Made by a program: the position numbers and the translations under genes. A stretch of 64,000 nucleotides of DNA from Neoscytalidium dimidiatum (Eukaryota > Ascomycota > Dothideomycetes > Botryosphaeriales > Botryosphaeriaceae), in the NCBI GenBank assembly GCA_037367355.1, contig CM074695.1:3224001-3288000 (forward strand). The letters are read 5' to 3'. The notes beneath the pieces were generated by a model. That model worked only from the letters and a program-made list of their open reading frames with translations. It had not been told where the DNA came from and did no database searches. Shown piece by piece: positions 11,223 through 24,474 of this stretch (position 1 is its first letter; each line of letters opens with the position of its first letter).

Positions 11223-12653
11223 ATGCCCCTCGGCTTCGAGCGGCTGAACGAGCGCGCCTCGCGCCCCAACGCGCTGATCAACTTCATCAAGCCGCTGCCG
11301 GGGCCGGGCGCCGCGACGGCGACGCGCATCCTCAATCGGGTCGCCGCGCGGTGCTACCCGGTCATGAAGGCGCACCACATCGCGGTCATGTCGCTCGAGG
11401 AGTACGCGCCCAACCCGGAGTTCGTCGGGCGCAACTTCAACGCCGGGGAGGTCGTCCAGCTCGTGCTCCGCGCGCGGGACGGGCGCTGGCTGAGCGTCAG
11501 GCAGGTCGAGATGGTCATGATGCACGAGCTCGCGCACTGCAAGCAGATGAATCATAGCAGGTTTTTCTGGAGGGTGAGAGATGCGTATGCGGAGGAGTTG
11601 AGGGGGTTGTGGGCCAAGGGCTACACGGGGGAGGGGTTGTGGGGAAGGGGGAGGGAGTTGGAGGGTGGAGCAATGGTCAATGAGGATGAGATGGTTGACA
11701 TCGGGGATGTTGAGCACTTGTGTGGCGGCACGTATAGGAGTAGGGGGAGGAAGAGGAAGAGGGGTGGCAAGGACAAGCCGCAGTTGAGCTATGCGGAGAG
11801 GCAGCAGCGGAGGATTCTAAAGAAGTTTGGCACCGGTGGTACGGCGCTGGGGGCGGATGAGACTGTGAAGTCGGAGTTGGAGGATGGCAAGAAGACAAAG
11901 TGCAAGGGCAAACCACGTGTTGCGAATAGTGCCAGAGGCAGGGAGTTGCGAGCTGCAGCAGCTTTGGCTAGGTTCGACAAAGTGAAGGAGGAAGAAAAAC
12001 AGGAGGCTGTTAAGAGAGAGGAGCGCGATGAGCCGGAAACAGACTCAGATTCGGATGACGGTATTGACGGTCCTGCTGCACTCGACATCAATGGCAAGGA
12101 GATGAGAGACAATAAGGGAAACGGACTTGTCAAAATCTGCGAAGATGAAAACCAGGACGACGTTCACGCGAGACAAGAGATGAGTGAGCTACGGGAGCTT
12201 CGCCAAGAGAAGATTACTAAATTTACGGAGAAGCGGTCAAAAGCGGTCAATGCCTCTCCAGTCTTTGTCGACCTGTCAGACGACGGCCCGTCCTTGTCAG
12301 TTGAGGTCCGTCAATTAGCAAGAAATACAGAAGCCGCAAAGCCGTCAAGAATCACTGCTCAACCTGGTTTTTCAAACGCTGCCAGCAAGTCTGGTCCTAA
12401 GCCCTCCACATCCAAGTCCACGAATGGCTCAGCATCGTCCGCACAACTGTCTGCAAATATGGCATGTCCTGTCTGTTCACTGATCAACGAGACTGGCGTT
12501 ACGACATGTGCTGCTTGTGCAAACGTCCTGAAGCCAAAATCAGCCGCAGGCTCATGGAAGTGTCGAAGCTTGGCTTGCCGTAGAGGGGCGTACGTCAACT
12601 CCAAGGATGCTGGAAGGTGCGGCGTGTGCGGAGCGGCAAAGGAGTCGCAATAG
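11223..12653 (+). CDS. WLM-domain metalloprotease (Wss1-like, DNA-protein crosslink repair)
   Basis: Single-exon gene of 476 residues. WLM proteases of the Wss1/SPRTN group cleave proteins crosslinked to DNA and act in the nucleus with the SUMO system. The zinc-binding site HELAHCKQMNH (residues 101-111) matches HExxHxxxxxH. The N-terminal GFERLNERASRPNALINFIKPL resembles family starts, which is why I place the start at 11223 and not at an upstream in-frame ATG. The middle is charged and probably disordered, with a basic KRKR-type nuclear-localisation stretch. VFVDLSDD at residues 347-354 is a good SUMO-interacting motif (hydrophobic core followed by acidic residues). Two Cys clusters close the protein: CPVC...CAAC (about 415-432) and a last block with CRSLAC...CGVC (about 446-470), RanBP2-type or zinc-ribbon-like. 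The combination is as expected for a Wss1 orthologue. Confidence 0.88.
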   Translation: MPLGFERLNERASRPNALINFIKPLPGPGAATATRILNRVAARCYPVMKAHHIAVMSLEEYAPNPEFVGRNFNAGEVVQLVLRARDGRWLSVRQVEMVMMHELAHCKQMNHSRFFWRVRDAYAEELRGLWAKGYTGEGLWGRGRELEGGAMVNEDEMVDIGDVEHLCGGTYRSRGRKRKRGGKDKPQLSYAERQQRRILKKFGTGGTALGADETVKSELEDGKKTKCKGKPRVANSARGRELRAAAALARFDKVKEEEKQEAVKREERDEPETDSDSDDGIDGPAALDINGKEMRDNKGNGLVKICEDENQDDVHARQEMSELRELRQEKITKFTEKRSKAVNASPVFVDLSDDGPSLSVEVRQLARNTEAAKPSRITAQPGFSNAASKSGPKPSTSKSTNGSASSAQLSANMACPVCSLINETGVTTCAACANVLKPKSAAGSWKCRSLACRRGAYVNSKDAGRCGVCGAAKESQ

Positions 12654-13279
12654 TCGGATAGGCCAGCATTGTGTGGATTTGTGCAAGCAAGGGGAGTCAA
12701 TGCTTACCTTACGGACAAGCGCATATTAAAGTTATGTCTCTACGAAGAGTTGCTTGGGTTCTTCGCTGTTTAGTCGTATGACCTCCCAGAATAAGGAGGA
12801 GAACATGAGTAAATGTGTGGCTTTCCCTTATGAAGATACCCATGGTTAGATTTGCTTTCAATGTAATGTTATTGAGGGGCGAGAGAAACCAACTGCTTTA
12901 TATCTCTATTCGAGCAAAATTTCCGAAAGGAGCTTTTCAGAAATACCCCAGCCGCATCCAATTCCCACACATCGCTACCTGAGAACAAGGTGGACATATT
13001 GAACAACGGATCAATGCTCCAAGTTTCGTGCAAAAAATATTTGAGACCGCTATACTTGCTACATGCGCCATCGAATGAGCTGAGAAGAAAGTTATGATAT
13101 GCAAAGGCAGCCGGTAAGAAGTATTGATCACCGCCACGCTTCCGCGCCTTCCATTCAACCTAGTGCCATTCCTAACATCCGGGTTTTGCCCCCTCCACTT
13201 CCAATCCTGCTCCACTCCCTTGGTATCACGAGCTACGCCTGCTACCTCAGGTCCATCCCCAGAACGCATACTGTCCCCT
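12654..13279. other. convergent intergenic region, no gene recognised
   Basis: About 630 bp between the stop codons of the WLM protease and the small mitochondrial-type protein. Nothing beyond probable 3' UTRs is seen. Confidence 0.45.
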
Positions 13280-13955
13280 CTACTTCTTGACCGCTTTCTC
13301 CACCTTGTCCTCCATGACCCGGACGTAGCTTTCTATCCTCTGGACGGCGGACTGCAGGGCCTGTAAATTATAATCTCGCATTAGCCAAACCATGCCCAAG
13401 ACAAGTCAATTGCTCCGACACCCTCGCCATATCCCGAGAAACCATGTGTCTCCGGCCGAAGACATAGCCGAGGTACTCGCCATCGGCCCAGCGGCCGCAT
13501 CGAGACGAATGTTCTCAACGCAATCGTAACTCATAGGAATCGAAGGTAATGAGAAAGCAGGTGAACGTACGTAGATATCTTCGGTCAGCAGCTGGTTCGC
13601 GACCTTGTACTCCTCCATAACATAGTAGTACATGCCCGCGCCGGCGGTGACGGAGCCAGTCAGGAATCCAAGGATTCTGATGTCGTCATCATCATCATCA
13701 AGTCAGCACAGTGTCCCTTTCTCTCAGTTGCTTTATTCGAGCAATTGGCGGGTTTTGGAGGAGGATTCGTTGCGGTGGTGTGGTGGTGATAGGCTGTACT
13801 CACGTTCCTCTGAACGCGCCGACCGGCTTCTTCTGTGGCAGGGCACCTGCGGGTGTCTCGAGCAGGCGCGCGGACGTCTGGAAGCTCCGGCGCGGGGCGG
13901 CGGCGAATGCGGGAGCGCGGAGCAGAACAGTGGCGGCGCGGCGGGAGGAGGCCAT
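13280..13955 (-). CDS. small mitochondrial-type membrane protein, uncharacterised
   Basis: Three exons on the complement (13804-13955, 13571-13676, 13280-13360) encode 112 residues. The N-terminus (MASSRRAATVLLRAPAFAAAPRRSFQTSARLL) is rich in Arg, Ala and Ser, lacks acidic residues and ends in a typical fungal presequence cleavage context (RRSFQTSARLL). A glycine-rich hydrophobic segment follows (ILGFLTGSVTAGAGMYYYV) and looks like a single membrane span. The C-terminus (about residues 68-112) is predicted to be a short coiled coil (LLTEDIY joined to ALQSAVQRIESYV). Phases of the two introns agree and the joined protein reads smoothly. I recognise the type as a conserved fungal mitochondrial protein but know of no assigned function. 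An inner-membrane assembly role is only a guess. Confidence 0.8.
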
Positions 13956-14791
13956 TGTGTTCGTGTAGAGGAGTGAGGTTGCGTTGGTGCGTCGATTGGA
14001 GGTGTTGGAGCTCTGATGCGATCGGTATCCGCGAGAACGGAGCTCGGTGGTGGCGGTGGATGACGGATGATGGGGGAATATGTGTGTGGCGCGTGATGCG
14101 AGCTCGCTGCGTTCGTTTGGGACGTGGAGCCGCCGCTGAGATTGAGGGGGAGGGTGGTTTGGAGCTGAGGCTCTTTGATAATTACGCCGGGCTGGTTGGT
14201 CGGATGGGTGTTCGTCGGGCGTCACGGCTCTCGGCGAGTCGTCTGGTGTGGGGATGGCAGGTTGGTGGTTGCGTCGCTCTCCGGGCTTAGGTCTGGGGGC
14301 GATTGGGGGCACAGCTTTGTTCGGCCGGCGCGGTGATGGCATGAGCTGTCAAAGCTCCCTCCCTGCTCCCGTCTGCGCCTATTGCCGGAACGCCATTCCG
14401 CCGCTTGCACTGCACATCGGTTGCCGCTCGGATATTGTGCCCCGAGACGTCATCAGCCAGCGCGTCGTCGCGTCGCACATACTGCCAGCGGTATGCTGCG
14501 AATTGCACATGCATGAAGCGAGATTGATTGAAATCTATTGACGAAATACATATGAATGGCATTCGCGGTCAGCAATATTGCCGCTATGTATGTGCTAGAA
14601 CTACCTGTGCGCCGATGAGCCAACCTAATTGCCTCGGAAGAAACAGGACTCTTCAAAATACGGGCTCTTGCTCTAAATCAAGTGACTGGAATAAAAAAAA
14701 AAAAAGAGAAACCCTTGAACCAAATATGTTCCAGTAAAAGACATCGCTAGAAAGGGAATATCAGGCATGTACCGGCATAGACACGTCATCT
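13956..14791. other. intergenic region, no gene recognised
   Basis: This stretch holds the promoter of the mitochondrial-type protein and the 3' side of the carrier gene. Open frames in the GC-rich part are composition artefacts with no motif. Confidence 0.45.
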
Positions 14792-15978
14792 TTATTTGAC
14801 TGTAACAGGCGCAACTTTCTTCACCTGCTCCGACACCACCGGCGCTGCCTTGGCTGCCTTGTCGGCAACCAGGGCGGCCGCCTTCTTCAGTTGTTCCTCG
14901 CGGACCTTCTTTACATAACGGAAGAGGACAATGAACAGGAGTTCTACCCGCTCCTTCGTCATCATCAAGAAGCCTTGCACCAATAGGCCTTTGAGAATCT
15001 GGGGTCCAATGCCTTTGAACAGGCCGAGCGGACCTTCGTGCTCAATAATGAAAGCCATGACTTCAACGAATGTTTTGAATGGCTTCCCTTGGCGGGCTGG
15101 CGGAGGCTTTGATTGGAGACCAACCTTTGCCACGATAAGCGGCTGGGTAGCGATAGTCGCCAGGGCCTTGGAGAGAGAGCCAAGCACTGTGCGGAGACAA
15201 TTAGCAGGGATTGCGGAATAGGGGAACGGCAACGGCACTCACAGAAAGACTCCCACGGCTTCAAGTTGGCCTTTCCAGGAAAGAGACCCTCCCTTAATCT
15301 CTGGTATGCACCATAGGTGATGGCTGGATTCACGACCAGAACCAAGCTAGCCTTCAGTCCCCTCCAAAGTCCTGACCAACCGTCTTCGCTCGCAATGATC
15401 TCGCGGCCGGTATCCAATAGGCCCTTGCGCTCAGCCTTGCTTTGTGTTTGTTGCCTAGTAGTGACTACAGCAACGGGGATCGTGAACAGCTGCGCGATCG
15501 CGCCGGCAACAGCTCCCAAGCTGAGTTCCACTACGGTACCAGGTGTCTTGGGGACATTCTGGCTGGAGAGGTATAGCGTCCGCACGATGGTGTACCAGTA
15601 GAAATAGGCGAAGTTCGTAGAGGCAACACCGATCAGGGAGCCTGGCATTCCGGCGTACAATCCAGGCAAGCCATCGTCCTTCACAATCTTGGAGATTGCG
15701 TCCCAAGTCGACGTATAGTGTTGCTCGTCCGCCGGGTTATTTGCGCTTTCGTCTGATTTCGTTTGCTTGACTTGTACTTGAAGGCGGGTCTTCACACTGC
15801 GATATCGTCAGAATGCGCTTCCGTGATTCAATAATTTGGCTCCGTGCCGGGTTCCGAAGTCGGGTTCCACTCACATGTCCAACGGATATACCAGTGCGTT
15901 TGCGACAACAGCACCCGCGGAGCCCGCGACCGCATAACCCCACGGAGGGAGGGGGGCAACCTTGGACTGTCCTGCCAT
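14792..15978 (-). CDS. peroxisomal adenine-nucleotide-type carrier (PMP47/Ant1 group)
   Basis: Three exons on the complement (15875-15978, 15243-15796, 14792-15186) give 350 residues of a mitochondrial-carrier-family protein. Three repeats are visible: PLDIVKTRLQVQ in repeat 1 (the P-x-D-x-x-K/R signature, split by intron 1), IPVAVVTTRQQTQSK in repeat 2, and TQPLIVAKVGLQSK in repeat 3. The loop after repeat 1 (ADEQHYTSTWDAISKIVKDDGLPGLYAGM) and the FAYFYWYTIVR segment are typical of the PMP47/SLC25A17 branch, which exchanges ATP for AMP across the peroxisomal membrane to support fatty-acid activation. The C-terminus is Lys/Ala-rich. Intron ends are GT...AG and all phases agree. Peroxisomal location is inferred from the branch; no mitochondrial presequence is expected in this family either way. 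Confidence 0.88.
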
Positions 15979-16765
15979 TTTAGAAAGAGTCGCGCTGCCG
16001 GTTCCTTTGGCTAGGAAGTAAACTATATGACGTTCGTATGCGCGAGTAGGAACGGGATAAAGCCCGGCCGCGACGACAGCGCGGTAGTGCGGGAAGTGTA
16101 GACGAAGAGGTTAGGAGACTAGGTGGACATATCAAGGAAAGGGGAGGAAAGAGGAAAAGGCGGGCAAATTGCAGTAGGAAAAGTGCGAGACGCTGATGTA
16201 GACCATGACGCCTTGTAGATCGCGACGGCTGGCTGCCCGCACATGGAGCTCACGACCGAACAAGGCCGATTTCACCTCGGCTCCTGGCAAGTCAGGGCAA
16301 CGGCCGTCTCCGGGCACGGTCCGCGACAACGGAGCTGGGGTGGATCAGATAAGATATGTATTTTTCCGCGGGCCGACTCTGCGCCGACGCCGCTGCGAGT
16401 CAGTTGCTGGGGGGGCCAGTGCTGCGCCACGAAGGCTGGTTGGACATCAACACCATATCGCCCCAGCAGCTCCTCTACCCACCTTGGCTGATTCTTGGTC
16501 TCGAGGATCTGGAAGGCTGGACATGGTGTGGAATTGCATACGTGGACCCACCGCGTCTTCTTTCCCTCGTTTCCTCACCACCGCCCATCGCTTCTTCCTA
16601 TGAGACAGTAGGGCTGAAACTCAGAGTACCCGCGCAGGCCCGTAGGCACTTGGGCCTTCCACTTCTTCGGCCAGCACGGCTCTTCCCTCCGCTACTCAAA
16701 CATGACTGCTACGTCTGTCGCGCCCTCTCTCGCTTTATTTCCCCTCTCTTCTTGACTCCCTCGAC
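15979..16765. other. divergent intergenic region
   Basis: Promoter and 5' UTR space between the carrier (-) and palB (+). Open frames on the plus strand run up to the palB start without recognisable motifs. Confidence 0.45.
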
Positions 16766-19570
16766 ATGAACGCCCAAGCACGACTCGCGGCCATGACAGC
16801 CGACATGAACGCGCTCCAAGCTCGCATCGCGGACGCCCCGACGCGCGATGAAGCCCTCGACCTTGCCATCAAGGCTGCGGAGCTGTGCATGCAAGCTCTG
16901 AAGGTCGCCACCGACAAGCGTCAGAAAGCAAATCTCAGCTCGCAGTGCCAGACACTACTCAGTGAAGCAGAACGCATCAAGAAATCGCCGGAATGGCCAG
17001 CATCAAAGACTCTTCCAGATATAACTTCGCTCAGCCTTGATTCGAATCCAGAAAAGGCACCAAAGCCCGCCAAAGCTGATCCGAATCTCACCCACTCACA
17101 GCAGAAAACGACGAAATTGAAGCCTGAACCAGTCTCTGACCGCACCCTAACCACGGCAGAGCAGATAATACTTCTCAAAGGCTCGAAGATCAACGGCGCA
17201 ACCTTTCCCCCCTGGAAGGGCGAGCCTGCTCCAGCCGAGTTCATGCTCAAGCCTGGTGAGCAGCCCTTCGTTGACGACGTTGTACTTCGGCTTTCTGCCG
17301 ATCAGCTGGAATCATTCAATGGTTGGGAGCGTGCTAAGGATGCTTTGCCACCACCCACGTGGAGTTCCGACGGCACTGCCAAGGCCGGCCCTACAATGAT
17401 TTCCGAGAAGAGCAGCGACCTAGTGCAAGATGCTGCAACTGATTGTTCTGTTGTTGCCAGTCTGCTCGCTGGCACGGCCCGTGCTGAGCGCGGCAACGAA
17501 AGGCTACTTTCCGATTTCCTCTGGCCTTATGATCACAGCAGAGGCGCCCCTCAGATTTCCGAGAACGGCAAGTACGTCTTGCGTCTCAATTTCAATGGCT
17601 GCTGGCGTAAGGTTGTCATAGACGACCGCCTCCCTGTTTCGAAGACGACACGCATGCTGCACGTGCTAGACCGCCAGAATCCTTCCCTCCTGTGGCCTGC
17701 ACTTCTCGAGAAGGCCTACCTCAAGGTGCGCGGAGGTTACGACTTTCCTGGGAGCAGCTCGTGCACTGATCTTTGGACCCTCTGCGGCTGGATCCCTGAG
17801 CAGATCCACCTTCCCGAAGCGGATATAATGCCGGACGAGCTTTGGGCCCGGCTGTTCAAGTCATTTGGGTACGGGGATATTCTCATGACCGTTGGCACCG
17901 GAAATATGAGCCGCCGGGCTGAGAAGGAACTCGGACTCGAGAGCCAGCACGACTATGCTGTCCTTGATCTTAGGGAGGAGAAGGGTGAAAAGAAGCTGCT
18001 CTTGAAGAACCCCTGGGCAGAAGGGACTGGGTGGCGCAGCGCCCGCCGTCCGTCTTATGCCACCGATGACGGCGCTCTGGAGTCTCTTACAACTTCCGAG
18101 AACCAGCCGACTGCACCGGGAACCTTCTGGATTAACCTCGAGCACGTCTTTCAGAACTTCGAGAACATCTACGTCAACTGGAACCCATCTCTATTCCGCT
18201 ATCGGCAGGACATCCACTTCCAATGGGACCTGGCATCATCCAGACTTGCACCAGGTTGTCTTATTGACAATCCGCAATTTTCACTGAAGGTCGACGGGAA
18301 TGAACCGGTCTGGCTGCTGCTTTCCCGACACTTCAAGGATTACGACATGAACGAGGAAAGCAAGAGCGGTCCACCTACCAGAAGTGCCACGCTGACACCT
18401 GGAAATGACTCAAACGCTGACAGTGGTTATTTTTCTCGGCCGTCTAAGGAGACCAGTCAGACCAGATCGGAGTCTTCCGTCCTCAGCGACCTAGCCCCTG
18501 GTTACATCAGCCTTTATATCTTCGATGAGGGTGGGAATAGAGTATACACGACCTTGGAAGCTGTGGAGAGCGATGCTTTCGTTAGCAGCCCGCAGATGCT
18601 TCTTAAGTGGAAGAATCCGTCCAAGGCGACTTACACCGTTGTGGTGGAGCAGATGGAGCTTCCACCTTCAACATACTCCTTCACGCTATCGGCATTCTCC
18701 CCTAAGCGCGTGGGGTTAGACTACGCGAAGAACAAGTACGCCCACAGTACCAAGATGAAGTCCGCTTGGAACAAAGCTACCGGAGGCGGAAACATGCAGA
18801 GCCCGACTTTTAGCAAAAATCCACAATTCAAGCTTACCGTCCCTCAGGCTACGTCTTTGGCAGTGCTCCTTCAGGTTCCGGAGGATGACATTAAGTCGAA
18901 CGTGGTAGTGCTCCATGGGAAGGGAAAGCGAGTGTTTGCGGTCAAAACGCGCGATGTCGTTGTAACATCTGGACTCTATAAGAAGCATTGCACCTTCGCG
19001 GAAGTCCAGAACATAGATCCGGGCATCTATACTATCGCATGCTCGACATTCGAGGCAGGGCAGGAGGCAAGCTTTGAGTTGCGGGTGGATAGCGATGTTC
19101 GCTGCCAACTGGCACCCATTCCTCAGGAAGGGGCTGGAATGCTGCCGATGCAGCTTGCTAAAGCGTGCTTCAACCCTGCAAGCAACCGGATCGCAGCGCC
19201 AATCGTGCCGCGCAAGCTCGTTCGCGTGACAATTGTCGCAAAATTCATACGCGCCTTCGGGGCCTACGACGAAGCTGGGTTCCAAGCGCGGTCACGCAGT
19301 CCTCTTCGGGTTACGCTTGAGATCGGGCGCGGACCAGATCGGCGGATTCTGATCGCTAGCTCGAACGGAGAGTATAGCAACCCGGAGGTTGGTGTTCGCA
19401 CGGAGGAGGTGGATCTCAGGCCAGACATGTTGCACCAGGGCGACATGTGGCTTGTCTTGGACAGGTTAAGCGGACCGACTACGGGAGGGTCGGAATGCTA
19501 TTCCGTTGAGCTCTTCTGCGACAGCGTGAACGGAGTTTCGGTAGGCGTTTGGCGGGGCTGGGATACGTGA
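16766..19570 (+). CDS. palB: calpain-like cysteine protease PalB/Rim13
   Basis: Single-exon gene of 934 residues. PalB acts at ESCRT-III on endosomes and is thought to cleave the transcription factor PacC when ambient pH is alkaline. An N-terminal MIT domain is visible (about residues 1-75; repeated EALDLAIKAAELCMQALKVA type helix), which in homologues binds ESCRT-III tails. The calpain core has the catalytic Cys227 in QDAATDCSVVASL, His395 in SQHDYAVLDL and Asn415 in KNPWAEGTGW, so the triad is complete. Two C2-like calpain domain III modules follow (from about residue 480 to the end), the second ending in YSVELFCDS. Between them lies a Ser/Thr-rich insertion. No intron is needed. The start is the first ATG giving a conserved MIT domain. 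The gene has no pal-pathway neighbours here. Confidence 0.95.
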   Translation: MNAQARLAAMTADMNALQARIADAPTRDEALDLAIKAAELCMQALKVATDKRQKANLSSQCQTLLSEAERIKKSPEWPASKTLPDITSLSLDSNPEKAPKPAKADPNLTHSQQKTTKLKPEPVSDRTLTTAEQIILLKGSKINGATFPPWKGEPAPAEFMLKPGEQPFVDDVVLRLSADQLESFNGWERAKDALPPPTWSSDGTAKAGPTMISEKSSDLVQDAATDCSVVASLLAGTARAERGNERLLSDFLWPYDHSRGAPQISENGKYVLRLNFNGCWRKVVIDDRLPVSKTTRMLHVLDRQNPSLLWPALLEKAYLKVRGGYDFPGSSSCTDLWTLCGWIPEQIHLPEADIMPDELWARLFKSFGYGDILMTVGTGNMSRRAEKELGLESQHDYAVLDLREEKGEKKLLLKNPWAEGTGWRSARRPSYATDDGALESLTTSENQPTAPGTFWINLEHVFQNFENIYVNWNPSLFRYRQDIHFQWDLASSRLAPGCLIDNPQFSLKVDGNEPVWLLLSRHFKDYDMNEESKSGPPTRSATLTPGNDSNADSGYFSRPSKETSQTRSESSVLSDLAPGYISLYIFDEGGNRVYTTLEAVESDAFVSSPQMLLKWKNPSKATYTVVVEQMELPPSTYSFTLSAFSPKRVGLDYAKNKYAHSTKMKSAWNKATGGGNMQSPTFSKNPQFKLTVPQATSLAVLLQVPEDDIKSNVVVLHGKGKRVFAVKTRDVVVTSGLYKKHCTFAEVQNIDPGIYTIACSTFEAGQEASFELRVDSDVRCQLAPIPQEGAGMLPMQLAKACFNPASNRIAAPIVPRKLVRVTIVAKFIRAFGAYDEAGFQARSRSPLRVTLEIGRGPDRRILIASSNGEYSNPEVGVRTEEVDLRPDMLHQGDMWLVLDRLSGPTTGGSECYSVELFCDSVNGVSVGVWRGWDT

Positions 19571-20594
19571 TGGAGGCGCGGAGCCGGCAAAGTGTCGGGT
19601 AGGACGGCATGGAGAGCTTACGTGCGTGCTCGCGGCGACTTGGCTGGTCAGTGGCGAGCAGGATCAAAAGTGAGTTGGGATTGCTTCAGAAGATCGGCGT
19701 AGGCGAGCAAGGCTATGGGCGTCTGGTGGCGTGCTGGAACATTAGACGAGCATCACAATGGGTTCGAAGAATAAATAGCATCTTCGGGAAATTTGAGAGC
19801 TCGACATCAAGCTTTCCTGGGGCCGTGAGCTAGCTCCCGGACCGCAGTCACGCAGTCGGAGCAGGTGGACAGAGGGCGGGCATGAGGGCGGACCGGTGTC
19901 AGCGCGGATGCAGGGGTGGGAGGGAATGGCAGAAAGCGGACGACGAGCGGAAGGCCGGTGTGCGGGCTTGATTGGACGGGGAGCGTCGATATCGGGGCAG
20001 CGAGGCCAGAACTCACGGGAAGCGCATGGTGCGACGGGTTGGTGACCGGTCGAGATAAAGGGTGTTGTCCAGGCACGCCCCCGCGCGCAGGCGTCGTGAA
20101 TGCAGACGCAGAGCTGCGACGCGACTGAGCTTCTGCGGCCCGCTGCCCTGCGACTGGTGCTGGCCGGCTGGGCGCTGCAAACGACAGAATTCCAGAGAGG
20201 GGCGAATCGCGCATCCCTGCTCCCGCCGCCGAGCCGCCGCGCCGATAAGACGTCAGCGCCTGGGAGAAGCGAACCCCAGCATCGAAGCAGAGCCACTGAC
20301 TACACACCTCTCGACCGAGCCCCAAGAGCGCGCTGAGCCGCAGCCCGCAACCACTCTCTCTTCGCCCGAGACTCACTCTCCCGACCTGCGCGCACCTCCC
20401 TTCTCCTTCTCCTCAATCTCGCTTCTGCCGCATCTAGACGCGTCACTATAACGCAGCCCCTTCGCCCAAAGCTAGCTCTCAGTAGAAGACCCGACTTTTT
20501 CCCTTTTACTCCTGCTACCTAGCTGCACGACTCAACACTTCTCCTGCTCCGCGACCGCCACCGTCGCCACTCCCACCAGCACATCCACATCGCC
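19571..20594. other. intergenic region, no gene recognised
   Basis: About 1 kb of 3' UTR of palB and promoter of the oxysterol-binding protein gene. Overlapping Pro/Arg/Ser-rich open frames on both strands look like GC artefacts. The last 200 bp is CT-rich on the plus strand. Confidence 0.45.
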
Positions 20595-22504
20595 ATGGCC
20601 TCGTCATCATCAGGCGTCGACACAACACCCGCCAGCTCCACCGAGCCCTCGCGCACCGCCACGCCCGCCTCCGCCACTGCCGTCGAGAAGGCTCCCGATG
20701 ACAGCTCGAAGCTGAAGACATTCCTGGGCATTTTGAGGAGGTGCGTCCCTCTCCGATTCCTACACTCATAACATTCCGCGTTTGTCGCAATGGCGGGTGA
20801 TGAGGGGAAGGGGCGCTCCACTTCGTATTCGCGCCCTTTTGCCCCTCGTCCCGGCCGGGGAGTCGCAAGGAGTGCACGAAGTTAGGTACGAATCAAAGAA
20901 AGCTGACTCTGTGATTCTGAAGGTTCGTGGGCGTCTCAGACATCGCTGCTGTGCGCTTCTCGCTACCCGCGCAGCTGCTGGAACCTACGCCGAATCTGGG
21001 TATGTGGGCCAACATTTCCTACACCGGTCCCTTTTCTATTTCCGTTCCGAATGGGGTGGACGTCTTTGCGCGCGCGCCCGCGAGCAATCGCGGACGATTT
21101 GAGAAGATGCTCGGAATAGGAGTGGAATGGAAGCGCTGACGTCGCGCAGAGTACTGGAATTACTTGGATCGACCGGAGACTTTCATTGCGTACGTTCGAC
21201 CTCCATAGTCCAGACGTGGAACTAAGTGCTAACATACTTCTCAGGATCGGCGACTCGGAAGATCCGCTAGGGCGCATGCTTGGAACGTTGAGGTTTTGGT
21301 TTACGAAAGACTTGGTATGAGGATCCGCGGGCTGAGATTGCAGACTGAGACACTGACAACGGGTGGAAGAAATACGTCAAGGGCAAGCCGTGCAAGCCCT
21401 ACAACTCGGCACTCGGCGAGTTTTTTAGGGTGGGTGGCCTCCTTTCAACGAGTGCGAGGTGTCGAGACGCTAAAGCTGGATGCAGTGTAATTGGGAAATC
21501 GAAGACACCGCACCGCCGATCAAAGCAGCAAAGGACAAGGCCGCCCCATCGAGCAGCGCCGCTAGCACCGCATCGGCAGGAAAGACAGTCAAGGTTTCGT
21601 ACCTGACCGAGCAGACTTCACACCATCCCCCGGTCTCCGCATTCTGGGTCGATTGTCCGGAGAAGGGCATCACTGCGAAGGGTTACGATCAGCTCAGCGC
21701 GAAGTTCACCGGCACAAGCATAAGGGTAACTCCTGGAGCACACAACCTCGGGATCTTCATCACATTGCACAAATGGGATGAGGAGCAATACCAACTTACA
21801 CATCCGGCTGCCCATCTGGGTGGTCTACTAAGAGGTATGCAGTTTGGAGTCAAGGATGATTTCTGGGACTGACACAAGTGGTTACAGGCTCCCTCAGCGT
21901 GACTGTTGCAGATGTGTGCTATATCACTTGCCCGAAGACGAAGATAAAGGTCATCCTGCATTATCTGGAGGAAGGCTGGCTGGGCAAGACCCAGAACAAG
22001 GTCGAGGGCGTCATCTTCACATACGATCCGGAGAACGACAACAAGACAAAGATAAAGGATGTGCCCGACAAGGACGTGTTGGCACGCATCGAGGGTTGCT
22101 GGCACGACAAGGTGTACTACTCGCTCGGTAGCGGTCCGGTCAGCAAAGCTCCGGAGAAGATCCTGCTCATCGACGTCAATCCGCTGTATCCCATCCCCAA
22201 GATCATCCCGCCCGACGAGGTCCAGCTGCCCAATGAGTCGCGCAAGTTCTGGGGCGGCGTGACCGACGCCATACTCAGCAAGCAGTACTCGCTCGCCACG
22301 ACCCTCAAGCAGGAGCTCGAGGAACGCCAGCGCCAGAAGGCGGCGGAACGCAAGGCCAGGAATGCCGAGTGGCAGCCTCGCTTCTTCTCGAATGCCACCG
22401 ACGCGAACGGCAAGCCTGACCTGACGGAAGATGGAAGGAAAGCGCTCGATGGGTTGCATAAGGGTGACTACACATTGGAGGAGAGCAAGGAGCTTGGCGC
22501 GTAG
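20595..22504 (+). CDS. kes1: oxysterol-binding protein, Kes1/Osh4 type
   Basis: Seven exons (20595-20740, 20923-20999, 21150-21189, 21245-21314, 21370-21429, 21486-21834, 21888-22504) encode 452 residues. OSBP-related proteins move sterols and PI4P between membranes, typically at Golgi and ER contacts. The family signature EQTSHHPPVSAF is in exon 6. A hydrophobic strand set (SLSVTVADVCYIT...KIKVILHYLEEGWLGKTQNKVEGVIF) and the C-terminal EER/QKAAERKARNAEWQPRFF block complete the ORD fold. No PH domain, ankyrin repeats or transmembrane segment precede the ORD, so this is the short Kes1/Osh4 form. An N-terminal Ser/Thr-rich segment of about 40 residues comes first. Exon 3 is only 40 nt and exon 5 only 60 nt. 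All junctions are GT...AG and the reading frame closes exactly. Confidence in exon 4-5 borders is slightly lower. Confidence 0.9.

Positions 22505-24474
<1,970 letters not shown>

Noticed and set aside
16480..16490. PacC-like hexamer (GCCAAG on the complement) upstream of palB
   Set aside because: A single six-base match is expected by chance in several hundred bases; no cluster of sites.
19742..20376. Two overlapping 180-190-codon frames on the complement
   Set aside because: They overlap each other in different frames over the promoter of the oxysterol-binding protein gene and show no motif.
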